From the NCBI GenBank assembly GCA_013390905.1, contig JACATG010000003.1, positions 35,788 to 99,787 on the forward strand: 64,000 bases of DNA. Reading direction: 5' to 3'. Shown here in pieces: positions 8,840 to 16,266 of the stretch (its first letter is position 1; each line of letters begins with the position of its first letter). The notes beneath the pieces are model-generated. The model was not told the DNA's origin. It did not search any database and saw nothing but the letters and a program-made list of their open reading frames with translations. The stretch comes from Marine Group I thaumarchaeote. Its GTDB lineage: Archaea; Thermoproteota; Nitrososphaeria; Nitrososphaerales; Nitrosopumilaceae. The position numbers were made by a program, and so were the translations under genes.

Positions 8840-10288
8840 ATGTCTACTAATACTCCAAAGAAAATTGGAGAAAATCAATATCAAATTGATGCTGATTCCA
8901 ATCTTGGAATGAAAGTTCCTGTAAGAATCTATGCTGATGAACCATTACTACAAAAAATGTTGTCTGGCAGAACAATTATGCAGGCACAAAATGTTTCTTG
9001 TATTCCTGGTATCGTAGGCCAAAGTATTGTTTTGCCTGATGGTCATGAAGGTTATGGATTTCCAGTTGGTGGTGTTGCAGCTATGGATGCTGAAGAAGGA
9101 ATGATTAGCCCTGGCGGTGTTGGATATGATATCAATTGTGGAGTTAGATTACTCCGTTCAAATTTAACTGAACAAATAGTCCGTTCAAAACTAAAAGAAC
9201 TTGTTAATGATCTTTTTAGCTCTATTCCTTCAGGTGTTGGTTCTAAAGGTGCAGTCAGGCTCACTCATTCAGAACTTGATGAAGTTTTGGTAAAAGGGGT
9301 TAGTTGGGCAATTGACCATGGCTATGGTTCGTCAGATGATTCTGATGTTTGTGAAGAAAATGGCCAAATTAAAAATGCTGATCCAAACAAAGTTTCAGAT
9401 AGAGCCAGAAAAAGAGGAGCTCCTCAACTTGGAAGTTTAGGTTCTGGAAATCATTTTCTTGAAGTACAGAAAGTTGCAGAAATTCATGATGAAGAAGCAG
9501 CAAATAGAATGGGAATTAAAGAAGGAACTATTACAATTTTGATTCATTGCGGTTCTAGGGGATTTGGTCATCAAGTTTGTAGTGATTATCTTAGAATTTC
9601 AGAACAGGCAATGAGAAAATATGATATCCATTTACCCGATAGAGAACTTGCATGTGTTCCAAACACTTCCGAGGAAGGTGAATCTTACAGAAAAGCAATG
9701 TTTGCAGCATTAAATTTTGCATGGAGTAATAGACAAATGATTACTCATTGGACTAGAAAATCTTTTGAACGTGTATTTAATCAAACAGAATCTGATCTTG
9801 ACATGAAATTAGTTTATGATGTATCTCATAACATTGCAAAAGTAGAAAAACACAAAGTTGATGGAAAAGAACGGAATGTCGTTGTACACAGAAAAGGAGC
9901 AACACGAGCATTTCCTGCAAATCGTGATGAAATACCATTACGATATCGTGATTTGGGCCAACCTGTTTTGGTTCCTGGTTCTATGGGAACTGCAAGTTGG
10001 ATTTTGCTTGGTCAACCCAATTCTATGGATTTGAGTTTTGGTTCAACGGCACATGGTGCGGGAAGGACAATGTCCAGAACAAAGGCTAGGAGAAATTATA
10101 ATGAAGATGATGTTAAAAAATCTCTTAATGATAAGGGCATATTTATCAAGGCATTAACACGAGATGGAATTGTGGAAGAAACTCCTCAAGCATACAAAGA
10201 TGTTGATGCTGTTGTGAATGTGTCTCACAATCTAGGAATTGCCACAAAAGTAGCTAAATTGATACCTATAGGCGTGATTAAGGGTTGA
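8840..10288 (+). CDS. rtcB: tRNA-splicing ligase RtcB
   Basis: 482 residues, matching the RtcB family length. RtcB joins 2',3'-cyclic phosphate and 5'-OH RNA ends using GTP and Mn2+, and in archaea seals tRNA exons after endonuclease cleavage. Conserved segments are LPDGHEGYGFPVGGVAA (near residue 71), GGVGYDINCGVRLL with the metal-binding Asp and Cys (near 91), LGSGNHFLEV (near 205), IHCGSRGFGHQV with metal-binding His (near 235), and VHRKGATRAF (near 350). The Pro-Gly-Ser-Met-Gly-Thr segment near 380 is also present. No intein is inserted. It is 4-bp overlapped by the next gene. The intron-containing tRNA-Trp at 123-275 is a likely substrate. Confidence 0.96.
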   Translation: MSTNTPKKIGENQYQIDADSNLGMKVPVRIYADEPLLQKMLSGRTIMQAQNVSCIPGIVGQSIVLPDGHEGYGFPVGGVAAMDAEEGMISPGGVGYDINCGVRLLRSNLTEQIVRSKLKELVNDLFSSIPSGVGSKGAVRLTHSELDEVLVKGVSWAIDHGYGSSDDSDVCEENGQIKNADPNKVSDRARKRGAPQLGSLGSGNHFLEVQKVAEIHDEEAANRMGIKEGTITILIHCGSRGFGHQVCSDYLRISEQAMRKYDIHLPDRELACVPNTSEEGESYRKAMFAALNFAWSNRQMITHWTRKSFERVFNQTESDLDMKLVYDVSHNIAKVEKHKVDGKERNVVVHRKGATRAFPANRDEIPLRYRDLGQPVLVPGSMGTASWILLGQPNSMDLSFGSTAHGAGRTMSRTKARRNYNEDDVKKSLNDKGIFIKALTRDGIVEETPQAYKDVDAVVNVSHNLGIATKVAKLIPIGVIKG

Positions 10289-10695
10289 GTGAAGAAGATT
10301 CCGAACTTGAAAGATTAAAGGCAAAACGCCTTGCTGAAATGAAAAAAAATATCTCCTCAAAACAAGAAATTGAAAAAACTCAAGAAGTTGCCAAAGAAAA
10401 ACCAGTGGAAAATCCACGAGATTTACTAGTTAATAGATTAGGATTTAGAGGATTAGAAGTTTTAGAAAATGCAGAATCTCAATTTCCCAACGAAACTAAA
10501 ATTATTGTAGAAAAATTATCTGAATTGATTAAAACAGGTGAAATTAATGAAATTATTGACGGAGGAAAATTATTGACATTATTTAGATCAGTTGGACTAA
10601 GTATTAGAATGGCAACAAAAATCCATATTGAACAAGATGGAAAATTTGTATCATTAAGTGACAAACTTAGTAATAAATCATCTGTTGATGAATAA
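10285..10695 (+). CDS. PDCD5/TFAR19-like DNA-binding protein
   Basis: 136 residues from a TTG start whose last bases overlap the rtcB stop (TTGA). The N-terminal charged helix SEEDSELERLKAKRLAEMKK and the following three-helix body (RDLLVNRLGFRGLEVLENAE, then IVEKLSELIKTGEI) follow the pattern of archaeal PDCD5 proteins, a basic DNA-binding family of about 110-120 residues. The C-terminal 30 residues are atypical. The archaeal role is unclear. Overlaps rtcB and the following gene, so all three are likely cotranscribed. Moderate confidence because similarity is by pattern. Confidence 0.6.
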   Translation: MSEEDSELERLKAKRLAEMKKNISSKQEIEKTQEVAKEKPVENPRDLLVNRLGFRGLEVLENAESQFPNETKIIVEKLSELIKTGEINEIIDGGKLLTLFRSVGLSIRMATKIHIEQDGKFVSLSDKLSNKSSVDE

Positions 10696-11006
10696 TGAAT
10701 ATAGTTTTAGAAGTTGGAACAAAAAATTATGCTGATGATTTATTATCAATTAAAATAGCACTTTCACATTTGGAAAGTCTTGTAGATGGTTACAATGGAT
10801 ATGATCTTGGCGAACCTTCATCAAAATTTGGCTGGACATTTTTCACATTAACGTTTAAACCTAATTTACAAAATGGTATAGAAAAAAAATTTTTTGATAT
10901 GCTAGAAAAATATAGAGGAAATGATCAACCCCAAAAATTTGTGCTATTTATTACAGATTATTTACATAATAAAAATTGTGATGTGAGAATAAAGATAGTT
11001 GATTAA
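10695..11006 (+). CDS. Hypothetical protein (103 aa)
   Basis: 103 residues, alpha/beta, not recognised. It begins one base before the previous stop ends (TAATG), showing tight coupling with the PDCD5-like gene. Its stop TAA interlocks with the stop of the convergent uS11 gene in the shared tetranucleotide TTAA. No catalytic motif is apparent. Confidence 0.65.
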   Translation: MNIVLEVGTKNYADDLLSIKIALSHLESLVDGYNGYDLGEPSSKFGWTFFTLTFKPNLQNGIEKKFFDMLEKYRGNDQPQKFVLFITDYLHNKNCDVRIKIVD

Positions 11007-11509
11007 ACTCTTCTTCCTCTTTTTCCACCTTTCTTTCTAGTGGTATCATGAGGAATAGGTGTTACATCATCAATTCTTCCAATCTTAAATCCACCTCTTG
11101 CCAATGCTCTAATACCAGCTTGTGCACCTGGACCCGGTACTCTAGAACCAACTCCACCTACTGCACGAACTCTAATATGGAATCCAGTAATTCCTCTGTT
11201 TCTTGCAGTTTCAACTACTGCATTTGCAGCTTTCATTGCGGCAAATGGTGATGATTCGTATCTGTCAGCATTAACATGTATTCCACCAGAACTAATAGCA
11301 ATGGTTTCTGCACCAGTAAGATCAGTTAGGTGAATAATTGTATTATTGTAACTACTGTAAATATGAACAATTCCCCATTTTTCAGGACCTTCTTTTTTTA
11401 CCTCTGGTTGAGATTTTGTTTCTACTTTAGCCTCAGATTTTACTTCCTCAACTGGTGTTTCAGTCTTAGCTACTAACACTTCCTCAACTTTGGCTTCAAT
11501 TTCAGACAA
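11003..11509 (-). CDS. rps11: 30S ribosomal protein uS11
   Basis: 168 residues. The uS11 core runs from about residue 45 ([19 protein letters not shown]) through [12 protein letters not shown] to the Arg/Lys-rich C-terminus [13 protein letters not shown], and binds 16S rRNA in the platform of the small subunit. Typical archaeal uS11 is about 130 residues; here about 40 extra N-terminal residues are rich in Glu, Lys, Val and Thr, resembling a disordered tail. The start ATG has a TATA-like TTTTTTAAA about 26 bp upstream on the minus strand, suggesting a leaderless transcript. Confidence 0.95.
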   Translation of the reverse strand: MSEIEAKVEEVLVAKTETPVEEVKSEAKVETKSQPEVKKEGPEKWGIVHIYSSYNNTIIHLTDLTGAETIAISSGGIHVNADRYESSPFAAMKAANAVVETARNRGITGFHIRVRAVGGVGSRVPGPGAQAGIRALARGGFKIGRIDDVTPIPHDTTRKKGGKRGRRV

Positions 11510-11567
11510 TGACTACCACATCTTAAAGGGTTTAAAAAACATTGATTTTTCAATCATGGCTTAATTT

Positions 11568-11579
11568 GGTCAATTGACC
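11568..11579. promoter_or_regulatory. 12-bp perfect palindrome between divergent genes
   Basis: GGTCAATTGACC is a perfect 12-bp palindrome in the 116-bp gap between the starts of uS11 (minus) and a 106-residue protein (plus). It lies about 59 bp from the uS11 start and 47 bp from the other start, upstream of both putative TATA boxes. A dimeric regulator could bind it. This is an inference from symmetry only. Confidence 0.4.
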
Positions 11580-11625
11580 TGAAATTAATGATTATTCATA
11601 TACTATTATCAACTGAATTTTTTTA

Positions 11626-11946
11626 ATGACATCAATTCTTCTATTGGCTATTGGAATTGGAATTGCAGTTGCTTTGCTAGGATCTGTGGCTTTCCAGTTT
11701 CAAACACCAATCAATGATATGATTTTGTTACCTTTGGAACAAAAATGTCAACAAATTGCCAATGAAGGATACAAAATTCATTCACTTTATCCTAATTCAA
11801 ATCCTGATGAACTTCCTATGGATGATATGAAACGATTGTTGTATCTAGATGAAAAATGGATGAAAGAATGTGTTTCTGTTCTTCCAGCTGATTCAATAAT
11901 AAATATTGCAAATAATGTAGATCGAAATTTTTCTCATGGTGAATAG
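11626..11946 (+). CDS. Membrane-anchored hypothetical protein (106 aa)
   Basis: 106 residues. Residues 1-23 are a hydrophobic helix (SILLLAIGIGIAVALLG) acting as a signal anchor; the rest is a small soluble domain with two Cys (in KCQQI and KECVS) that could form a disulfide outside the cell. A TATA-like CATATACT lies about 26 bp upstream, consistent with leaderless transcription from the ATG. Not recognised. Its stop abuts the convergent thiL stop with no gap. Confidence 0.6.
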   Translation: MTSILLLAIGIGIAVALLGSVAFQFQTPINDMILLPLEQKCQQIANEGYKIHSLYPNSNPDELPMDDMKRLLYLDEKWMKECVSVLPADSIINIANNVDRNFSHGE

Positions 11947-12897
11947 TTATTTAAAATGCTTCCATCCTAAATCTTTCAAACGAATGTTATTGTTGTTCTC
12001 TTGAACAAAAACTCCTTTACCTAATGTAACATATCCAATTTCAATAATTGGTGTTTTAAGCAATCTCGCATTTTTTTTAATTATTTGCTTATATTTGGGA
12101 GATGTTGTAAATACAATCTCGTATTCTTCTCCACCATGAAAAATTAATGTGTTTAAATCAAATTTTTGAGATTTGGCATAATATTGCAAATCTTTCATTG
12201 AAGGTATGTTGTTAATGATAAATTTCTTTTTACTCTGTTTTGACATTTCATTTAAAGTGGTAGATAATCCATCACTAGAGTCCATTGAGGAAGAAAAATA
12301 TTTTTTATTTTTAATCCCAAAATTGAGTTTTGGTTTTGGCTTAACTACTGACTTGATAGATTTTTTAATAAAATTCTTTTTTCCCTTTTTCTTACCAAGA
12401 AGCATATTCAATCCTGCAGAAGTATAGCCAAATGGCCCTGTCACAAATATCAGATCTCCCTTTTTAGATCCTTTTCTGCTAACTATTTTGTCGGTTTTTC
12501 CAAAAATACATACATTAAACACAATTTCTTTGCCTGCATTTGTGTCACCGCCCATAATTGAAATACCATATTCATCACATGCCTTTCTGAAACCTCCTGC
12601 AATCTCATCAATTTTTGAGCGTGAAATTGTCTTTGGTAGATTTACCGAAATAATTCCATATTGAGGTTTAATGCCTTTTGCAGCAAAATCACTAACACAT
12701 GCAACAATACTTTTTCTTGCGGCATCTGCTAATTTCATTTTAGATGGAATGTCAGTACTTTCTACTAGGGTATCTATTTTAGCTACAATTTTGGTTTTAC
12801 CTAAATTGAAAATTTCTACATCTTCAGAAATAAATTTCTTGTTTCCTAATTTCCTCTGAAAAATTTTAATTATTGAAGATTCATCTAATTTGGTCAT
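11947..12897 (-). CDS. thiL: Thiamine-monophosphate kinase
   Basis: 316 residues, PurM/ThiL ATPase fold. ThiL phosphorylates thiamine monophosphate to thiamine pyrophosphate. Seen are the early acidic metal-binding ISEDVEIF region, KIDTLVESTDIP (near 37-48), the DAARKSIVACVSDFAAKG helix (near 58-75), MGGDTNAG (near 114-121) and SSMDSSDGL (near 207-215), all characteristic. It overlaps the phosphohexomutase gene upstream by 17 bp on the same strand, so they are probably cotranscribed. Confidence 0.92.
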   Translation of the reverse strand: MTKLDESSIIKIFQRKLGNKKFISEDVEIFNLGKTKIVAKIDTLVESTDIPSKMKLADAARKSIVACVSDFAAKGIKPQYGIISVNLPKTISRSKIDEIAGGFRKACDEYGISIMGGDTNAGKEIVFNVCIFGKTDKIVSRKGSKKGDLIFVTGPFGYTSAGLNMLLGKKKGKKNFIKKSIKSVVKPKPKLNFGIKNKKYFSSSMDSSDGLSTTLNEMSKQSKKKFIINNIPSMKDLQYYAKSQKFDLNTLIFHGGEEYEIVFTTSPKYKQIIKKNARLLKTPIIEIGYVTLGKGVFVQENNNNIRLKDLGWKHFK

Positions 12898-14179
12898 AGC
12901 TTTGTTTCACTAATTCTAATGTATCTTTAATAATTTTTTTACATTTTTCTTCATTATTTGATTCTGCTGAAACTCTTATGAGATCTTCGGTGTTTGATTT
13001 TCTAATCAAAACCCAACTATCCTCATCAATAATTCCTTTAATTCCATCCAATGTACTTATTTCTGAATATTCTTTTGCAAATTTAGAATTTACTTGTTCA
13101 ATTATTTTATCATGAAAATTTGAATCAACTTCAACTTTATCTCTTATTTGATAATAACTTTTCATATAATTCAAAATTTCATCAAATTTTGAATTTCCCA
13201 ACATCGAAGAAATTAAACCACTGACAAGAATTCCTTCTCTACAGTAATTGAACTCTGGTAAAATAAAACCTCCACTACTTCCTTCTCCTCCTGCTTGTGC
13301 ATCAGTCTTTAACATAAGATCTATGACATTTGCCTCTCCTACCTTTGATCTTTGAACAGTACCTCCTTTTTCCATGATGAATTTTTCAATCGAAATACTT
13401 GTATCTATACTTAAAACAAATCTTTTGTATCCTAACTCCAAAGATTTCGCAACACCTAATCCTAGTGTCACATCCGGAATTTGCTTCTTTCCATTTATAA
13501 CAACAACTAAACGATCTCCATCTAAGTCAAATGCAAATCCAATTTCTTTTTTATTGGATGCTGAAATTAAATCAGATAATTCATCAGATGTTGGATCAGG
13601 ACCTCTAGAGCATCCTGAAAGATCTTCATTTATTACTTCAACTTTACATCCTATTTTTTTTAACAAATCTGGTGCAAAGCCCTTTGCAGCACCTCCCCCA
13701 ATATCTACCACTATTTCTGGCTGATTTTCGATATTTCCTATGATTTTTTTTGCATCGTCAATATATGATGATGATATATCATGTTCAGTTCCAATTTTTG
13801 ATTTTAAAATTTCTTGATGTTCAATAATTTGCGGTAGTTCCTCTTCATTAATCCCTCTTCCCTCTATAATGAATTTCATTCCATTCCAATTTATTGGATT
13901 ATGAGATGAAGAAATTACTAATCCAGCACCATACTTTCTTGCTTCTCTAAAAACCACAGGAGTTGGAACTGTTTCTAAATTAAATACATCAATTCCATTT
14001 TTCATTAATGCAGCAGTAGCAGTATCTTTTATCATGGAACCTGAAGGCCTAGTGTCTTTTCCAATCACACATTTTTGTGATTTAATTAAAGACGAAAAAT
14101 TATTACAAAATTCTAGTACATCTTTTAGGTTAAGATCTTCTCCAAATATCCCCCTAATTCCAGAAATTGTTTTCTTCAA
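12881..14179 (-). CDS. Phosphohexomutase (phosphoglucosamine/phosphomannomutase family)
   Basis: 432 residues, alpha-D-phosphohexomutase family. The phosphoserine loop VISSSHNPINWNG (near 91-103) and the metal-binding DLDGDRLVVV (near 219-228) are intact; the C-terminal RKSNTEDLIRVSAES matches the phosphate-binding domain 4 (R-x-S-x-T-E-x-x-x-R). Family members interconvert hexose 1- and 6-phosphates. GlmM, PMM and PGM cannot be separated by eye; archaeal glycan synthesis makes glucosamine or mannose phosphate the most plausible substrates. Overlaps thiL by 17 bp. Confidence 0.88.
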   Translation of the reverse strand: MKKTISGIRGIFGEDLNLKDVLEFCNNFSSLIKSQKCVIGKDTRPSGSMIKDTATAALMKNGIDVFNLETVPTPVVFREARKYGAGLVISSSHNPINWNGMKFIIEGRGINEEELPQIIEHQEILKSKIGTEHDISSSYIDDAKKIIGNIENQPEIVVDIGGGAAKGFAPDLLKKIGCKVEVINEDLSGCSRGPDPTSDELSDLISASNKKEIGFAFDLDGDRLVVVINGKKQIPDVTLGLGVAKSLELGYKRFVLSIDTSISIEKFIMEKGGTVQRSKVGEANVIDLMLKTDAQAGGEGSSGGFILPEFNYCREGILVSGLISSMLGNSKFDEILNYMKSYYQIRDKVEVDSNFHDKIIEQVNSKFAKEYSEISTLDGIKGIIDEDSWVLIRKSNTEDLIRVSAESNNEEKCKKIIKDTLELVKQSYDQIR

Positions 14180-14232
14180 TTAATCCAACTCGGAAAGACT
14201 TTTTATTAACTCTGATGGATTTATCCAAACGT

Positions 14233-14306
14233 GCCTTGGTAGCTCAGTCTGGTAGAGCGAACGCCTCGTAAGCGTTAGGTCGCGGGTTCGTACCCCGTCC
14301 GAGGCT
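14233..14306 (+). tRNA. trnT: tRNA-Thr(CGT)
   Basis: 74-nt cloverleaf. Acceptor stem GCCTTGG pairs with CCGAGGC with one G-T, discriminator T; D stem GCTC/GAGC; anticodon arm AACGC-CTCGTAA-GCGTT gives anticodon CGT; T arm GCGGG-TTCGTAC-CCCGT. No intron, no encoded CCA. It lies between the divergent phosphohexomutase start and a sparse 210-bp region. Confidence 0.95.
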
Positions 14307-14350
14307 TTATCTTGAAAATTTTTTAAATTGTACAGAAAATCCTTAAGAGA

Positions 14351-14428
14351 TTATTTAACGAAGGTTTCAATGTCTATTTCTAACTCTTTTCCTAAACCTT
14401 TCCACCATTGTTTAGTCTGTTCTGTCAT
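14351..14428 (-). CDS. Possible microprotein (25 aa)
   Basis: ATG at 14428 to TAA at 14353-14351 encodes 25 residues starting MTEQTKQWWKGLGKE. A GAGAGGAG stretch lies just upstream but too close to the ATG for a typical ribosome binding site. Otherwise the 210-bp gap from 14307 to 14516 holds nothing recognised. Listed because the composition is protein-like; it may be non-coding. Confidence 0.25.
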   Translation of the reverse strand: MTEQTKQWWKGLGKELEIDIETFVK

Positions 14429-14516
14429 ACTCCTCTCATACTTACGTATAATTATCCTTTATAGATCTGTCGATTGATAAACATTTGATTACTTCATAGC
14501 AAATTCTAAAATATTT

Positions 14517-14702
14517 TTAGCTCTTTTTTTCTTCTTGTTTTCTTTTTATTTTTCTATATATGATTATCATAAGGGCACCTCCTGCACACCCCCAAAATAA
14601 TGGTGATGTTCCTTTGTTTATTCCGTATGATTCGAATACACCCACAAAACCCAATGTCATTATTGCCACAAGAGCAAATCCTAGTATTTCAAGCATTTTT
14701 GC
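14517..14702 (-). CDS. Small two-helix membrane protein
   Basis: 61 residues from ATG 14702 (MAKMLEILG), preferred over an upstream start at 14735 because the earlier residues are polar and untypical before a membrane helix. Two hydrophobic segments (ILGFALVAIMTLGFVGVF and PLFWGCAGGALMIIIY) flank a short polar loop and the C-terminus is Lys-rich (KIKRKQEEKKS), predicting a hairpin in the membrane with a basic cytoplasmic tail. Function unknown. Confidence 0.55.
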   Translation of the reverse strand, partial: AKMLEILGFALVAIMTLGFVGVFESYGINKGTSPLFWGCAGGALMIIIYRKIKRKQEEKKS

Positions 14703-14767
14703 CATAATTTTTCTATTATCATTTTGTAAAATCAAAAAGATATATGGTTTTGTAAATCTTACAATTT

Positions 14768-14980
14768 ATGGATAAGTATCTTCTAGTAATCTTAATCTTT
14801 ATGATTGTAACTATTCCTATAGCATTTGTTGAACCAGCTACAGGGGAACTTAGAGATCCGCCTCTTATTCCACTATTTTATGTTGCAATAGCAGGAATAG
14901 CAATTATTGTTCTTTATAGCTCCTACCAAGAAAGGAAAAAACGACAAAAAGCAAATGTTAAAAGAAGAGCTAGAAAATAG
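14768..14980 (+). CDS. Small two-helix membrane protein
   Basis: 70 residues: an N-terminal helix (YLLVILIFMIVTIPIAFV), an acidic loop EPATGELRDPPL, a second helix (FYVAIAGIAIIVLYSS) and a strongly basic tail ending KRRARK. The architecture mirrors the neighbouring gene on the opposite strand, whose start is about 65 bp away, so the two may be divergently expressed partners. Not recognised. Confidence 0.55.
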   Translation: MDKYLLVILIFMIVTIPIAFVEPATGELRDPPLIPLFYVAIAGIAIIVLYSSYQERKKRQKANVKRRARK

Positions 14981-14983
14981 ATT

Positions 14984-15265
14984 CTAAAGCTCTAATCCAA
15001 ATGATTCTGCAATACTAGAGAATTTTACATAAGAATCCAAGTACTGTCTACCTTTTGTAGTAATTACAAAAGTATTCTTGCCGTCAAACTCAATTCTGTT
15101 GATTAGGCCAGCACCGGTCAAATTCTCTAAGAATTTAGATAGTCTTGAATGTGATAAGTTTGCCTTAGTTAGAAGAGATGTTGTTTTAATGCCTTCTTGT
15201 CCAGATTGCTCAGTAACAGTCAGTAAATCTGCAACAATTTGCATACTAGTTCTATAGGTAACCAT
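14984..15265 (-). CDS. Winged-helix transcriptional regulator (HTH_45 type)
   Basis: 93 residues. The arrangement MVTYRTSMQIVADLLTV, then a helix-turn-helix around LLTKANLSHSRLSKFLENL and a wing NRIEFDGKNTFVITTKG, matches small single-domain archaeal winged-helix proteins common in Nitrososphaerota. A close paralogue lies at 22138-22425 with the same YRT-M-I start, SHSR recognition helix and SFGL C-terminus. It would bind DNA as a dimer; the target is unknown, but an inverted repeat spans the neighbouring promoter at 15316-15334. Confidence 0.85.
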   Translation of the reverse strand: MVTYRTSMQIVADLLTVTEQSGQEGIKTTSLLTKANLSHSRLSKFLENLTGAGLINRIEFDGKNTFVITTKGRQYLDSYVKFSSIAESFGLEL

Positions 15266-15315
15266 ACGTAATTTAATAAAAAACTCAACTATAAGGGTAT
15301 TACCATTAATTCAGA

Positions 15316-15334
15316 TCAGATAAATATGCTCTGA
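15316..15334. promoter_or_regulatory. Inverted repeat spanning a TATA-like box
   Basis: TCAGA and TCTGA arms surround the 9-nt TAAATATGC. The ATAAATAT core lies about 26 bp before the ATG at 15350, the spacing expected for a leaderless archaeal promoter. The repeat would place a regulator directly over the TATA box of the 194-residue gene; the winged-helix gene next to it on the other strand is a candidate. Inferred from spacing and symmetry. Confidence 0.4.
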
Positions 15335-15349
15335 GCTGATTTTTCTCAA

Positions 15350-15934
15350 ATGTCTTCTCAATCTAGTATTCCATGGTTTGATGACTTTATGGGCGTTGCT
15401 TACAGATTTTATGACCTTAGAATGAATGTTATTCCTTTAATTACAGACAGAAAACAATCAGCATCTCTTTGGCATGATACTATTCATTGGTGGGTAGCTC
15501 CATCAATTAAAATCCGATTTGTAGAAACTGGTGATAAATATTGGTTTATCATGGGCTCAGATTCTCAAAAACCTGATACTAATCTGTCTTTTTTTAAAGT
15601 GTTACAAAAATCTGAAAATTATGAACGATTTAAAAAAGGTTATGGAGGAGAAGCATATCTTCGATTAGGAGTATACGCAAAAAAATTACTTGGTGATGTA
15701 AAAAAGAACGCAAGGTGCAATTGTGGTCATGAAGCTAGAGATCATGATGAAAGAGATAATGATGAATGTCTGTACAACAGCTGTGACTGCAAAAAATTTT
15801 CTAGTTTTCAAGTAAACTTGCTGAAAAGAAAAAAAACAATTACTGATATTGCATTTTTAGAAGAAAAAGACGTAAAAAATGATCCTCTTACATGGAATTG
15901 TTTTAATGTTAACAAATATTCAAAATTAGAATGA
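15350..15934 (+). CDS. Hypothetical protein with C-terminal Cys/His cluster
   Basis: 194 residues. The first 115 residues contain many aromatics and no recognised motif. Residues about 123-150 hold a dense metal-binding-like cluster: CNCGHEARDHDERDNDEC followed by CDCKKF, which could bind one or two zinc ions. The start ATG fits a leaderless promoter (15316-15334). It is followed 2 bp later by the stop of a convergent small Cys-rich gene. Not recognised as a family. Confidence 0.65.
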   Translation: MSSQSSIPWFDDFMGVAYRFYDLRMNVIPLITDRKQSASLWHDTIHWWVAPSIKIRFVETGDKYWFIMGSDSQKPDTNLSFFKVLQKSENYERFKKGYGGEAYLRLGVYAKKLLGDVKKNARCNCGHEARDHDERDNDECLYNSCDCKKFSSFQVNLLKRKKTITDIAFLEEKDVKNDPLTWNCFNVNKYSKLE

Positions 15935-15936
15935 AA

Positions 15937-16104
15937 TTAATCTAAGTGTTTGTTTACTCTGACATGTTCGCCTGGATAGTGTGCCCCAAGTTTTTTTGAA
16001 TAGCATTTTCCACATATTGAACCCTCTATTCCCCATTCTTCCATAGGCATATAACGAAGTTGTATTTTTTCACTACAAATTACACATTTATCTTTTGAAC
16101 CCAA
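15937..16104 (-). CDS. Small Cys-rich zinc-binding protein (55 aa)
   Basis: Frame from TTG at 16104 to TAA at 15939-15937, 55 residues. It carries CVIC near the N-terminus (7-10) and CGKC at 31-34, a typical pair of CxxC knuckles for one zinc, followed by HYPGEHVRVNKHLD. The TTG start is chosen because an in-frame stop precedes it and no ATG lies before the first CxxC. Such small zinc ribbons are frequent in archaea. It ends 2 bp from the convergent 194-residue gene. Confidence 0.7.
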   Translation of the reverse strand: MGSKDKCVICSEKIQLRYMPMEEWGIEGSICGKCYSKKLGAHYPGEHVRVNKHLD

Positions 16105-16266
16105 AGTATTTTTTCTCTTTTTAATCTATATAAAAAACATTCTAGAATAAACTAAACTCAAAAATTATGTTAAATATCACTTATTTGTATTTGATTTAGG
16201 TAGGCTGTCTGGCCAATGTAAATCTCCTGCAAGATTTTTACTTGGTTGGACTTCTACCTTTTGAAT

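Noticed and set aside
16150..16266. Minus-strand frame after the AIPR stop encoding VEVQPSKNLAGDLHWPDSLP
   Set aside because: It has no ATG, GTG or TTG start after the in-frame stop and only about 28 codons; it could be a relic or a shifted tail, but nothing supports a gene.
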